A DNA stretch of 25,689 nt from Solirubrobacterales bacterium (GTDB taxonomy: Bacteria; Actinomycetota; Thermoleophilia; Solirubrobacterales; Solirubrobacteraceae): NCBI GenBank assembly GCA_003151895.1, contig PLYX01000061.1, positions 4,963-30,651 on the forward strand, given 5' to 3'. The notes under the pieces were generated by a model. The model saw only the letters and a list, made by a program, of their open reading frames with translations. It did no database searches and was not told where the DNA came from. Below, piece by piece: positions 7,711 to 16,130 of this stretch. Numbering within the stretch: position 1 is the first letter of the stretch; every line of letters starts with the position of its first letter. Made by a program: the position numbers and the translations under genes.

Positions 7711-8586
7711 TTACTTCGCCGGAGCTTGCGAGATGCTCTTCGCGGCGTGCTTCAAGGGCGGCCCGACGCGGGCCAGGAACTCTCGCGATGTGTAGACATC
7801 GGCCGGAGCAGTCACTTCGATAGCGAACGTCGGGGCGCCCGGCCGGCCGGTGACGGGCACGGCGACCGACCGCGCTCCCTTCACGTGCTCCTCGTCGCCG
7901 ACAGCGATCCTCTCCTTCCTGACTCGCTCTATCTCCCGAGCCAGCAATGCCTTTGTCGTGATCGTGTTGGGCGTGAAACGCTCCAGGCGCATCTCCGAGA
8001 GCAGCTTGCTGAACTTGCCGTCGGGCAAGCTCGCGAGGAACGCCTTGCCGATTGCGGTGCAGTGCATCGGGGGGTGCGCACCGACTCCGAGGTCTCCATC
8101 GGCCTCGAACTGCCCCGCCCCGTGAGCGAACAGCCGGTAGATGTAGAGCGCGCGAGCGCCGTCGAGCACACCCATGCTGACGGTGCAGCCAGTCTTCTCG
8201 CGCAGGTCCTCGAGGATTACGTCGTGAGCAGGGTGCTGTAGACGCATCGTGTCGATGACAGCCATTCCCGGTCGTGCCGCATCGTGTGAAAGGCGATACT
8301 TGCGTTTGCTGTCCTGCCCCAGACGTCCGAGTTGGACGAGTGTGATCGCGTAACGGTGGGCCGTGGAGCGGGTTAGGTTGAGCATGTCGGCCATGTCGGC
8401 GATCCCGAGGGTCGGCCGCTCGGCCGTGAAGCATCTCAGCATTGACAGTCCGTATTGCAGCGACTGCGAGAACTGGAGGTCCGGGAGGGGTGTGTCACGC
8501 GGCTCGAGGTCCTCGCGTTTCCCGCGCGCTGGTGTGTCGTCGTCGCCTTCCTGCTTGCCGACCATCGCCCAGCGATGTTGGCCCAC
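7711..8586 (-). CDS. IclR-family transcriptional regulator
   Basis: A 291-residue regulator. An N-terminal winged helix (about residues 40-100) carries SLQYGLSMLRCFTAERPTLGIADMADMLNLTRSTAHRYAITLVQLGRL, the classic IclR recognition region. The effector-binding domain follows, with MHCTAIGKAFLASLPDGK, the YTSREFLARVGP tail, and GARSVAVPV-type strands. IclR proteins often control catabolic or secondary-metabolism genes; the ligand is unknown. The first 35 residues are charged and poorly conserved, so an internal ATG (MVGKQEG) is also possible. An inverted repeat lies in the 96-bp gap upstream, which also follows the DUF2600 stop. Confidence 0.9.
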   Translation of the reverse strand: MGQHRWAMVGKQEGDDDTPARGKREDLEPRDTPLPDLQFSQSLQYGLSMLRCFTAERPTLGIADMADMLNLTRSTAHRYAITLVQLGRLGQDSKRKYRLSHDAARPGMAVIDTMRLQHPAHDVILEDLREKTGCTVSMGVLDGARALYIYRLFAHGAGQFEADGDLGVGAHPPMHCTAIGKAFLASLPDGKFSKLLSEMRLERFTPNTITTKALLAREIERVRKERIAVGDEEHVKGARSVAVPVTGRPGAPTFAIEVTAPADVYTSREFLARVGPPLKHAAKSISQAPAK

Positions 8587-8623
8587 GGCAGACGGATTGA
8601 AAAGACCGCAGCGGGCATAGTCC

Positions 8624-8658
8624 CCAAGCGGCTATTCCCAATGTGGCTATGTGCTTGG
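8624..8658. other. Inverted repeat upstream of the IclR gene
   Basis: CCAAGC (8624-8629) and GCTTGG (8653-8658) are perfect inverted arms separated by 23 bases, in the gap between the DUF2600 stop and the IclR start. This could be an operator or simple read-through structure. Confidence 0.3.
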
Positions 8659-8682
8659 AGGCAGGCGCGACGCCGGCGGCCG

Positions 8683-9792
8683 TCAGGCCCTCAACGCAAG
8701 GCGCCGGGCGCGTAGCAGGAGCAGCGCGGGCCGGGCGAGCGTCCCGGTCGCCGCCAAGACACGTTCAGAGGCCGGTCGTGCCGAGTCGATCCAGGCTTGC
8801 TCGTCGGAGAGGTAGAGCGCGACCATGCCAGCGAGGATCAGCCGGTGGTGCGGGGCTACCTCGTGGGCGCGCTTGGCGGTCTCGCCGGCGAGCAGTCCGA
8901 GGCGTTCGGTCATCTCCTCCTGCGAGGTGTAGTGGTTGAGCAGGTTGGGTTGGCCGGTTTCGCGGTCCTCGGCGCGGTCGACCAAGCTGTCGAGCATCGT
9001 GTGAAGGGCATCCTCCCACGGCCAATAGAGGCCCTCGACGAGCTCCACTTCGCGAGCGGTGAGCACCGGGTTCGCGGCGGCGGCGATGTGCGCAAACAGA
9101 GCGAGCGACGAGCCACATGCGGCTCCAATCTCCCACCAGTTCAGGTCCCCGCCGCATATCTCTTCGGCGGCCCATCGCTCCAAACGCGGGTAATCCAGCT
9201 CGCAAGCAAGGTTGATGTGACTTTGATAGAAGACAATCCGGCTCGCATGCTCTAGAACCACCTCATTCACAAGCCCATAGGACGGGAGTTCCCGGATCAA
9301 CGTACGGCAGGCGTCAATGAGCCCGACGAGATACCCACCGTCGTCCTGGCGGGTGTAGTACTGGTAGTAGTCGAGATGCGGCTGGTCCGGCTGGAGCGCG
9401 ACGAGAAGGGCGTTGTGCAACTGAGACGCGTTCGCGGCCGGGTTGTCATTTGACTGCTCCATGAGCGTGTCCGCGTAGTCGAAGATGCACTGGAGATCGA
9501 CAAGTAGCTTCGTAATCGCAACGCGCCGTCGCAATGGCACGAAGGTGGCGAAAGCGGCGGCGCCCTCAAGACTGGTCGACTTGCGCAACTGGGCATCGAG
9601 TGCCAGCCCACGTAGGACCGGATTAGGTATGTCGGCCGCACGATGGCGCAATCGACGGATCTCGTTCCGCGCAATCGGGAAGATCCCGAGCCAGTAGCGA
9701 CGGGCGGCCGAGGCGAAGGCGATCGCGGTGCGCGCGGTTGGTGGGCTCACGGCAGAAAGCCTTGTGCGCGCGGCGCGGCAGGCGGTTGGCAC
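8683..9792 (-). CDS. DUF2600 family protein (tetraprenyl-beta-curcumene synthase-like)
   Basis: A 369-residue protein matching DUF2600, whose characterised member YtpB cyclises long-chain prenyl diphosphates (family knowledge). Evidence: YWLGIFPIARNEIRRLRHRAADIP near the start, LDAQLRKSTSLEGAAAFATF, the aspartate-containing IFDYADTLMEQ that corresponds to the family DYxD motif, and the later WWEIGAACGSSLALFAHIAAA. It starts at a GTG 6 bp after the permease stop, so it is the last gene of the padR/ABC operon; a later GTG (VSPPTARTAIAF) preceded by AAGG is an alternative start. The link with an exporter suggests it makes or modifies an isoprenoid handled by the transporter, but the substrate cannot be read from the sequence. 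Confidence 0.82.
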   Translation of the reverse strand: MPTACRAARTRLSAVSPPTARTAIAFASAARRYWLGIFPIARNEIRRLRHRAADIPNPVLRGLALDAQLRKSTSLEGAAAFATFVPLRRRVAITKLLVDLQCIFDYADTLMEQSNDNPAANASQLHNALLVALQPDQPHLDYYQYYTRQDDGGYLVGLIDACRTLIRELPSYGLVNEVVLEHASRIVFYQSHINLACELDYPRLERWAAEEICGGDLNWWEIGAACGSSLALFAHIAAAANPVLTAREVELVEGLYWPWEDALHTMLDSLVDRAEDRETGQPNLLNHYTSQEEMTERLGLLAGETAKRAHEVAPHHRLILAGMVALYLSDEQAWIDSARPASERVLAATGTLARPALLLLRARRLALRA

Positions 9793-9798
9793 CGGCGC

Positions 9799-12369
9799 TC
9801 ATTCTTGAAAGCTCAGTTCTGGAGCCACGCCCGCGGCCGAGTAGCCCGGTATGGCGACCACGGCGAGCGAGGCCCCGCCGACGATCAACAGCGTTAGGAT
9901 GATCTGCGCGGCGCCCAAGCTGAACGAAGCCGCAAAGCCGGTGTTCACCCGCAGGTATCGGTCTGCAAGAGCGTGTCCGTAGAGGCCGAGGATCGCGCCA
10001 TCCAGACAGCCGATCCCGAGCACTACCGCGCTCTCGAGAAGGACACCTCGCCAGAGTTGGAGACGGTCAAAGCCCTGCGCCTTCAGCGACGCGAGTCGTC
10101 CGCGACGCTGGTAGATCGCTGTCGAGAGAGCGACGGCCAACGCGAGCGCGGAGATCAGCAGGAGCAGCTTCGATATGTCGCCAATAACGCTCAGACCCTG
10201 GCGGCCGATGGCCTTGACCTCGGCCATGCGTTCGTGAGATGTCTGGACTCGTAGTGCGCTCTTGCTCCCGAGTGCTTGGCGGATGGCGCGCGCGCCTGCG
10301 GTTGGCGTCGTCCCAGGCTTCAGGTCAACCGCGAGCGTGGTCGGGTCGGTGCTCTGCCAGTAGTGGCTGTAGTCGTTGGTGTTGAGCGTGATCGTCCCCG
10401 GTGGCCATCCGATGTTCGTCGTGATCGCGGCGACGTCGAAGCGTGCCGGGCCGGAGGGGGTAGGCAGCGTGAACGGGCCGCCGATGCGCAGATCGTGTTC
10501 GGATGCGAAGCCGCTGGATACGGTCGCCCAGCCGCTTTGACGCATGAGCGCCCTCGCGTGCGCAAGATCGCCCTGCAGCAACTCGCTCGAGAGGATCATC
10601 GACGCGCTGCCTGGTGGCGCGGCGCGTATCCAGAGGCGTTGAGTGCCGGCATCGAGGAGGGCCCCCTGGTGAGCACTGACCGAAGCGACACCGGGCGCAC
10701 GGGCGATAGCCGCGGCGACGCCCTGCACATGGAAACTGTCGGTGTCGCGGATGTTTTGATCGGGTGTCACCCAGATCGCGGCTGTGCCCCACTCCTGCGA
10801 TACGCCCTTGTCGATTCCACGGATGAGATCGGTTCGGGCGCCACCGACGGCGACCGATCCGTAGATCGCAAGCGCCGTGATGCAGGCGAGCGCGACCGAA
10901 CGTGTGGCGGTCGCCTCCAGTTCTATCGTCGTGATCGCGATCATCCCCCCGTGGTAGTGCCGAGCGATGCGACCGAGCACCCGCGTCGCCGCGCGGAAGA
11001 GGATCGGCATGAAGCATGGGGCGGCGAGCGCGAGCGCCACTCCGCTGGGGATCGTCAGTCCCGAGTTGAGCAGCGCCATAGCCGTGGCGATGGCCAGTAT
11101 CGCCAGGCCGAGCAGGGCTGAGTTGCGGGTAACGTCATCGCCGATGCTCTGCCCCGGCTCGCCGGGCTCGTGCAGCACGGCGTCGATTGGCCTGCTCTCG
11201 CGCAGGTCCATGATCGGGGACATCGAGGCGAGTAGCGCGGCGAGCACACCACACGAGAACGCCACAAGGACCGCGGTGAGGTGAATCTGCTGGTGGCCGG
11301 TGATCGGAAAGGTAGTCGCGAGGTAGCTCGGCACTTCGTCGAAGATGGTGCGCGCCAATACGTCGCCAATGAAGATGCCCACGATCGACGCGGCGATCCC
11401 CAGTGCCAGCGCCTGGGAGGCGAGGACGACGACCACCTGGCGGGAGTCATAGCCCTGTTCGCGCATCTCGGCCAACTGCCGGCGGCGCTCGGGTACCGTC
11501 AGCAGCATCGCGTTGAGCGCGAGCAGGAATCCGACCATCAACGAGATCGCGGCGAAGAGGCTGGTGGACTGGTTCGTGGGCTTGAGGGCGGTCTGCGCCA
11601 GCTCCAGTTCGTGGTCCGCGGGCTCGACGTCGAGCTGTCCAGCGGCCAGCCGCCGCAACTCGCCTTCAACCTGCTTACCCTTGCCGGGGTATGGCCTGAT
11701 GAGCACCTGGGTGACGCGGCCCGGCTCGCCGGCGAGAGTCTGCGCGTTCTGCAAGAGAGTGACGAAAATCCGGCTGGCGGCCAGAGAACCGATGGCGCCG
11801 GCATCGAGCACCGCTCTCACCTGCACGGTATGTGCCACGCCGTTCGCCAGCAACTTTGCTTGACGTTCGGTATGTGCGCCAATTGCGCTCGCCACGCCCG
11901 AAGGTAGGCCGACGCCGCCAGACAGGAGTTGAGCCCCTGCCCCGAGATCCTTTGTCGCGGAGCTTTCCAGACCGACGAAGCGAGCACTTACACCGATCAA
12001 CTGCCCGAGCAGGCGGCCCTTCGGGCCTTCGATGACCGCGCTCTCGCGCAACACCGGCGCGGCGACGGCGACACCCGGCAGTTCGGACACTCGCTGGCTG
12101 AGTCCCTGGCCGAACCCGTGAGGGGAGCGGGCGACCAGCTCCAATGACGCCGAGCCGTCGACCGCATGGATCGCTTCGCGCGTCGAGCCCAGGATGCTGC
12201 TGTTGGCGACAAGCACGCCGAACACGAGCGACACTCCAACCGCGATCCCGGCGCCCGCCATCAACTCGGGCGCTCGGTAATACCTCCAATGCTCGCGATA
12301 GATGGCGTAGAGCGCGGTCAGTCGTAGTCCGAAGATAGAGGGGTCGAACCTGAAGCGTCTCGGTCTCAT
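9799..12369 (-). CDS. FtsX/MacB-type ABC transporter permease, long form
   Basis: An 856-residue permease. The start chosen is the ATG at 12369, which overlaps the ATPase stop as ATGA. One membrane helix lies near residues 35-58 (ELMAGAGIAVGVSLVFGVLVANS), followed by a large extracytoplasmic domain. A first FtsX core follows, with SLFAAISLMVGFLLALNAMLL and a RRRQLAEMREQGYDSRQVVVVLASQALALGIAASIVGIF coupling region. A second extracytoplasmic domain comes next, and then a second FtsX core with the matching RRGRLASLKAQGFDRLQLWRGVLLESAVVLGIGCLDG. Two FtsX halves in one chain fit one permease working with two ATPase subunits. Such systems export lipids, peptides or drugs, or transmit mechanical signals; the cargo is unknown. 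Confidence 0.88.
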   Translation of the reverse strand: MRPRRFRFDPSIFGLRLTALYAIYREHWRYYRAPELMAGAGIAVGVSLVFGVLVANSSILGSTREAIHAVDGSASLELVARSPHGFGQGLSQRVSELPGVAVAAPVLRESAVIEGPKGRLLGQLIGVSARFVGLESSATKDLGAGAQLLSGGVGLPSGVASAIGAHTERQAKLLANGVAHTVQVRAVLDAGAIGSLAASRIFVTLLQNAQTLAGEPGRVTQVLIRPYPGKGKQVEGELRRLAAGQLDVEPADHELELAQTALKPTNQSTSLFAAISLMVGFLLALNAMLLTVPERRRQLAEMREQGYDSRQVVVVLASQALALGIAASIVGIFIGDVLARTIFDEVPSYLATTFPITGHQQIHLTAVLVAFSCGVLAALLASMSPIMDLRESRPIDAVLHEPGEPGQSIGDDVTRNSALLGLAILAIATAMALLNSGLTIPSGVALALAAPCFMPILFRAATRVLGRIARHYHGGMIAITTIELEATATRSVALACITALAIYGSVAVGGARTDLIRGIDKGVSQEWGTAAIWVTPDQNIRDTDSFHVQGVAAAIARAPGVASVSAHQGALLDAGTQRLWIRAAPPGSASMILSSELLQGDLAHARALMRQSGWATVSSGFASEHDLRIGGPFTLPTPSGPARFDVAAITTNIGWPPGTITLNTNDYSHYWQSTDPTTLAVDLKPGTTPTAGARAIRQALGSKSALRVQTSHERMAEVKAIGRQGLSVIGDISKLLLLISALALAVALSTAIYQRRGRLASLKAQGFDRLQLWRGVLLESAVVLGIGCLDGAILGLYGHALADRYLRVNTGFAASFSLGAAQIILTLLIVGGASLAVVAIPGYSAAGVAPELSFQE

Positions 12370-13073
12370 CCCGAAACCGTGGTGTGAAGGTCCAGGTCCA
12401 ACCCCTCGGTGAGGGTACCGTCGCGCAGCGTGTAGACCTGGCTGACGAACGCCGTCGCCTGCGGATCGTGCGTCACCAGCATGGTCGGGATGTCCCGCTC
12501 GGCGCAAATCTCGCCAAGCAGCCCCAGGACTTCGCGGCTGCGCTTCGAGTCGAGGTTCCCGGTCGGCTCGTCGGCGAGCAACATACGAGGTTTGTTCGCG
12601 AGGGCGCGTGCGATGGCGACCCTTTGGCGCTCGCCCATCGACAGTTCGGAGGGCTTGTGCTCCAGACGGTGGCCGAGCCCAAGCCGCTCAAGCCACGGAC
12701 GGGCCGTCTCGCGCGCCTCGTTCAACCTCATGTTCAGCGCAAACAGCTTCAGCGCCGCGTTGTCGAGCGCGCTTGCGCCCTGCATCAGATGAAAGGACTG
12801 GAACACGATCCCGACCGTCTCGCGGCGGAAGCGCGCGCTCTCGCGCGTCGTGAGGCAGCCGAGCTCGCGCCCGTCGAAGAGGATCGACCCCGAGTCCGGT
12901 CGCATGATCGTCGCGGCCATCATCAGCAGCGTGGTCTTGCCCGAGCCGCTCGGCCCGTACAGAGCGACAAACTCACCGGGTCCGATGCTCAGCGAGACGC
13001 GATCGACGGCGTTGACGGTCTCGCCGCCGCCCTCGTAGCGCTTGACGACCTCGCGCAGCTCAAGCGTGCTCAC
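12366..13073 (-). CDS. ABC transporter ATP-binding protein, canonical (LolD/MacB-like)
   Basis: A 235-residue nucleotide-binding domain from a GTG start that overlaps the upstream ATPase stop as GTGA. All motifs are intact: Walker A GPSGSGKTT (40-48), Q-loop Gln92, signature LSMGE (144-148), Walker B MLLADE (164-169), D-loop NLDS and H-loop His202 in VTHD. It belongs to the LolD/MacB-like group that pairs with FtsX-type permeases. It overlaps the permease start by 4 bp. It should supply the working ATPase site of the exporter, with the degenerate neighbour as partner. Confidence 0.93.
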   Translation of the reverse strand: MSTLELREVVKRYEGGGETVNAVDRVSLSIGPGEFVALYGPSGSGKTTLLMMAATIMRPDSGSILFDGRELGCLTTRESARFRRETVGIVFQSFHLMQGASALDNAALKLFALNMRLNEARETARPWLERLGLGHRLEHKPSELSMGERQRVAIARALANKPRMLLADEPTGNLDSKRSREVLGLLGEICAERDIPTMLVTHDPQATAFVSQVYTLRDGTLTEGLDLDLHTTVSG

Positions 13074-13819
13074 GACGCATCCTGGCCGCCCGTGCCAGCG
13101 ACGGACTGCGAGCCGGGGAAGTCGATCACCTTCCGTCTCGAAGTCGTGGAACTCAACCGGCCGCCCGACAGGCTCATCATGGGCTTGCAGCCGCGCAGCG
13201 CCGAGACCTCTTCGGACGCGATCAGCAGCGCGCACCCCACCTTCTCCGGCAGCGAGCGCAACAGCTCGTAGAAGGCTCGCGCGTCTTCGGGCCGGGGAAG
13301 CACGGCCGGCTCATCCACCAGCAGCAGACGCGGCTCGCGGACGATTGCTCGTGCAAGCTCGACCGTCATGCGTTCGCTCAACCCAAGCTCGGACGTCTCC
13401 CGATGTACCAGATGCGAGCCGTCCACCAGTTCGAGTGCCCGCAGAGCACGCTTCTCGGCTTCCAGCATGTTCAAGCTGCCGCTGTAGAGCGGAATCGAGA
13501 TGTGTCGAAGGACAGACGTCGAGCGGCTTGTCCGCCAATCCCCACGGGCAAACCCGATCCCGCTGCGACGGCGGGCACGCGCACCCTTGTCACGGCCCAT
13601 CTCCGCGAGGTCCAGATCGTCCCACAGCACCTTGCCCTCGTCGGGCGCCATGAGACCGGAGGCGATCTTCAACAGGGTCGTCTTGCCGGCTCTGCGCGAG
13701 GCGAGCAGACCGACCTTCTCGCCGACCTCGACCTCGAAGGACACTCGATCCAAGACGGCGATCTCGCGCGTGCCGTCGGGAAAGCGCTTGCTCACCCGCC
13801 GGAACGCCAGCAGGCTCAT
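13070..13819 (-). CDS. Degenerate ABC ATPase subunit
   Basis: A 249-residue ABC nucleotide-binding domain. The start at 13819 overlaps the padR stop as ATGA. Key residues are altered: Walker A reads ASRRAGKTT (40-48), losing two of the conserved glycines; the Q-loop Gln is absent (GIGFARGDW); the signature reads LSERM (148-151) instead of LSGGQ; and the H-loop His is replaced (IASEE, 200-204). Walker B LLLVDEP (166-171) is kept. This is a pattern of a non-hydrolysing half-site, as in asymmetric heterodimeric ABC transporters. The gene is intact and embedded in the operon, so it is a conserved subunit and not decay. An uncharacterised 30-residue tail ends the protein. Confidence 0.85.
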   Translation of the reverse strand: MSLLAFRRVSKRFPDGTREIAVLDRVSFEVEVGEKVGLLASRRAGKTTLLKIASGLMAPDEGKVLWDDLDLAEMGRDKGARARRRSGIGFARGDWRTSRSTSVLRHISIPLYSGSLNMLEAEKRALRALELVDGSHLVHRETSELGLSERMTVELARAIVREPRLLLVDEPAVLPRPEDARAFYELLRSLPEKVGCALLIASEEVSALRGCKPMMSLSGGRLSSTTSRRKVIDFPGSQSVAGTGGQDAS

Positions 13820-14403
13820 CGTCGCAGCCGCTTCTCGCGCAGCGCCTCGAGCTCTCGGCCGGCTTCGTCGATCCACTCCACCTCGGCCTTCAATCGCTTG
13901 TCCACCGACGAGCATTGCAGGCCGATGATCGTTCCCACGTATGAGACTCGTGCGGTTTCGCTCGCTGCGTTCTCCTCGATCTCTTCGAGGATGTCGAGGC
14001 GGCGTTCCGCGAGCGCGCGCAGCAGAACGGGGATGTCCTCTTCGCTTGAGAACGCCAGTCGCACCTGCAGGTCGGTCCTGACGATGCCCGTCGTGGGCGG
14101 GGTCGCAAGCCACTCACGCCGTGCCCGTTCGCCCTTCTCGGTCGGGTAGTAGACATCACGCACATACGGCGAGCGCTTCGAGGGCTCCCGCTCAGACCGC
14201 ACCAGCCCGTCGCCCTCGAGCTGCTTGAGATACGGGTAGACGTGTTTGGGCTCGACACGCCACGAAGAACCCATCCGACGGCTCGCACGCCGGGCCACGT
14301 CCCACCCGTGCCCAGGAGCTTCGATGAGCACCGCCAGCACGGCAGCACGCACCGGCGACTTACCGTCGAGCGTGGCCTCCTTGCTTGTTCCGAGATCAGC
14401 CAT
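13816..14403 (-). CDS. PadR-family transcriptional regulator
   Basis: A 195-residue PadR-like repressor and the first gene of the ABC operon. The winged helix covers about residues 15-95, with VRAAVLAVLIEAPGHGWDVARRA, the recognition segment WRVEPKHVYPYLKQLEGDGLVRSERE, and the wing RDVYYPTEKGERARREWLATPP. The C-terminal half is a long helical dimerisation region (LLRALAERRLDILEEIEEN). PadR proteins usually repress their own operon and release it when a drug or lipid ligand binds, which suits an exporter. It overlaps the downstream ATPase start by 4 bp. No clear PadR operator was made out upstream. Confidence 0.92.
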   Translation of the reverse strand: MADLGTSKEATLDGKSPVRAAVLAVLIEAPGHGWDVARRASRRMGSSWRVEPKHVYPYLKQLEGDGLVRSEREPSKRSPYVRDVYYPTEKGERARREWLATPPTTGIVRTDLQVRLAFSSEEDIPVLLRALAERRLDILEEIEENAASETARVSYVGTIIGLQCSSVDKRLKAEVEWIDEAGRELEALREKRLRR

Positions 14404-14604
14404 AGCGTTATCAGACGAATCTTGAGAGTCGGAACGCTACCGCAAGCCGCCCGAACACGCCACGCCGAAAACGAGAAACACCACGACCCGAAGGGCAGCC
14501 CAAGCCAAGAACACCGCTCGTCCGAGCACACGACGAGTCAGAAACAGTCGAAAAGGACAGACAGGTCGGTCGAGATTACCTGGGGCGTCGCTTGGGGGGA
14601 CGGG

Positions 14605-14806
14605 ATGGCCGCTGCCGGGTCTCCCGACGCAAGGGAGCGCAACAGGGTCGCGGTGGTCGAGCGGGAGTACGAGGTGTTGCTCAATTGGTGTAACGAGCTG
14701 GCGGGCACTGCACGAGGGCGCCGAGACGCTGGTTGGCGAGCTCGATCGCTACATCGACCGAACCGTGCGCTGGGCGACCGAGGTGGGCATCCTTCCGGCT
14801 GATTGA
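14605..14806 (+). pseudogene. Frameshifted small gene of unknown function
   Basis: From the ATG at 14605, preceded by a G-rich stretch, the frame reads MAAAGSPDARERNRVAVVEREYEVLLNWCNEL. Near 14698-14702 it must shift by one base to continue as ALHEGAETLVGELDRYIDRTVRWATEVGILPAD, ending in TGA at 14804. Both halves look like charged helical protein, whereas the unshifted continuation is Arg-rich noise. The whole would be about 66 residues. The other parts of the 14404-14876 gap show nothing recognisable. Confidence 0.5.
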
Positions 14807-14876
14807 CTGCTGAGCCCGCAAGCGACGTGAGTTGCCGGAGAACGCTCTACCGAGATCGGCCAGCAGTTTCTCACCC

Positions 14877-16073
14877 TCAAGCGCTGGTGCCGTCGTCGTC
14901 TCTCAGCGGGTAGCGCCGGCGCATGAACGGGGAGAACTTGGGGACCGTGAAGTCGACCTGACCGTAGTCCGGGCTGTAGATGAGCCCCTTCTTGATGAGG
15001 GAGTCCCGTGGAGCCGACGTGTAGGACGGGCGCCTGCCGAGACGCTCGGCGACCTGGGCGGTGCGATACGGCCCTTCGCCGATGTCGGCCATCGCTGCCA
15101 TGTATTCCCGCTCGCGGTCGGTGGCCTTCTCGAAACGCACGTGGAAGAACTCTTCATCGAGCTCTGCGAGCACGAGCGATTCGGCGCCCAGGACGTCAAC
15201 GTCCCGGATCGGCGAGTCCGGCGCGTGATTCCATGCCTCCTTGCCGTATGCCTGGACGAACGCGGGATAGCACCCGGACTCGCTGATGATCCGAGCGAGA
15301 GCGTCGTCCTCGAAAGAGACACCCTTGGCCGCGGCGGGCACTACGAGCGCCTGACGCGCCGCGTCCTCGCTGAGCGCCCCCAGCTTCGGGTAGGCGAACA
15401 GCCGCTCGGCGTAGGACTTCGCGTCGACCATCAGGCCCGGTAGCTGTGGAAGGCCCGCGCCCACCAGCGCCACGGGCAGCTTCGTCTGCGACATCCGGTG
15501 CATGGCTGCCGCCACGGCCTCCAGCTCCCCGCGCGCCAAGAACTGCATCTCGTCGAGGAGGAACACGACGCCCGTCTCGTGCTCTCGGGCGGTCTGGCCG
15601 AGTTCCTCGAACAGGTTGGTCAGATCCCGCTCAAGATCGCCGGTGGAGCCGCTGACCGCATCGGGATCGAAGGAGAACTCGAGACTGCCATCGGATGGTG
15701 CCCCGACCTTGAAGCCCCGCAGCAACCCGGCGAACGATCTCAGCCGATCCCCGAGCGCCTTGCGAGCGCTGAGCTGCAGCAGCGCCTGGTATGCGGCGTC
15801 GGCGAGCTCGGAGCGGAAATCGGTGTCCGACTTGATCTCGATCGGCCGCGGCGCAGTCCATCCGGCGTCCTTCGCGATGCCCTCGAACTCCAGCAGCAGA
15901 ACCGTCTTCCCGACTCCCCTCAGCCCGGACACGATCATGCTGCGGTCGCTCAATCCGCCGCCGAGCCGGGCAAGCAGGGTCCTGAACTGCTGCTCCTGGG
16001 TCTCGCGGCCGGTCAGGGCCGGCGGAGGGTTGCCGGCACCCATCGAGTATGGGTTGACATCCGGGTCCATCAC
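14877..16073 (-). CDS. P-loop ATPase with C-terminal winged helix
   Basis: A 398-residue AAA-type (AAA_16/ORC-like) ATPase. Walker A is GLRGVGKT (50-57), Walker B is VVFLLDEMQFL near residue 170, and an Asn/Gly sensor-like segment PVALVGAGLPQLPGL follows. The C-terminal 70 residues (REREYMAAMADIGEGPYRTAQVAERLGRRPSYTSAPRDSLIKKGLI) form a winged-helix DNA-binding domain. This architecture is common in mobile or defence-associated ATPases of unknown role. Three direct repeats at 10-bp spacing lie just upstream and could be its own operator. The 5' end is 25 bp from the truncated DUF1016 gene, on the same strand. Confidence 0.8.
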   Translation of the reverse strand: MMDPDVNPYSMGAGNPPPALTGRETQEQQFRTLLARLGGGLSDRSMIVSGLRGVGKTVLLLEFEGIAKDAGWTAPRPIEIKSDTDFRSELADAAYQALLQLSARKALGDRLRSFAGLLRGFKVGAPSDGSLEFSFDPDAVSGSTGDLERDLTNLFEELGQTAREHETGVVFLLDEMQFLARGELEAVAAAMHRMSQTKLPVALVGAGLPQLPGLMVDAKSYAERLFAYPKLGALSEDAARQALVVPAAAKGVSFEDDALARIISESGCYPAFVQAYGKEAWNHAPDSPIRDVDVLGAESLVLAELDEEFFHVRFEKATDREREYMAAMADIGEGPYRTAQVAERLGRRPSYTSAPRDSLIKKGLIYSPDYGQVDFTVPKFSPFMRRRYPLRDDDGTSA

Positions 16074-16088
16074 ACAAAGCTATCAGAC

Positions 16089-16130
16089 TTATCCATCGTT
16101 ATCCAGCATTATCCGGCTGGCACTGGATAA
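16089..16130. promoter_or_regulatory. Phased direct repeats upstream of the P-loop ATPase
   Basis: TTATCC occurs at 16089, 16099 and 16109, exactly 10 bp apart, and again inverted (GGATAA) at 16125. The last two form CATTATCC/GGATAATG, an inverted repeat with 8-bp arms and a 10-base loop. The array starts 16 bp from the ATPase start and overlaps the DUF1016 stop. Confidence 0.6.

Noticed and set aside
12384..13271. 295-codon plus-strand frame opposite the ABC ATPase
   Set aside because: Antisense to intact Walker and signature motifs, with no domain of its own.
14242..14802. Open frame of 186 codons on the plus strand over the padR 5' end
   Set aside because: Its first part is antisense to padR and its composition is non-protein-like; only the 14605-14700 segment looks coding.
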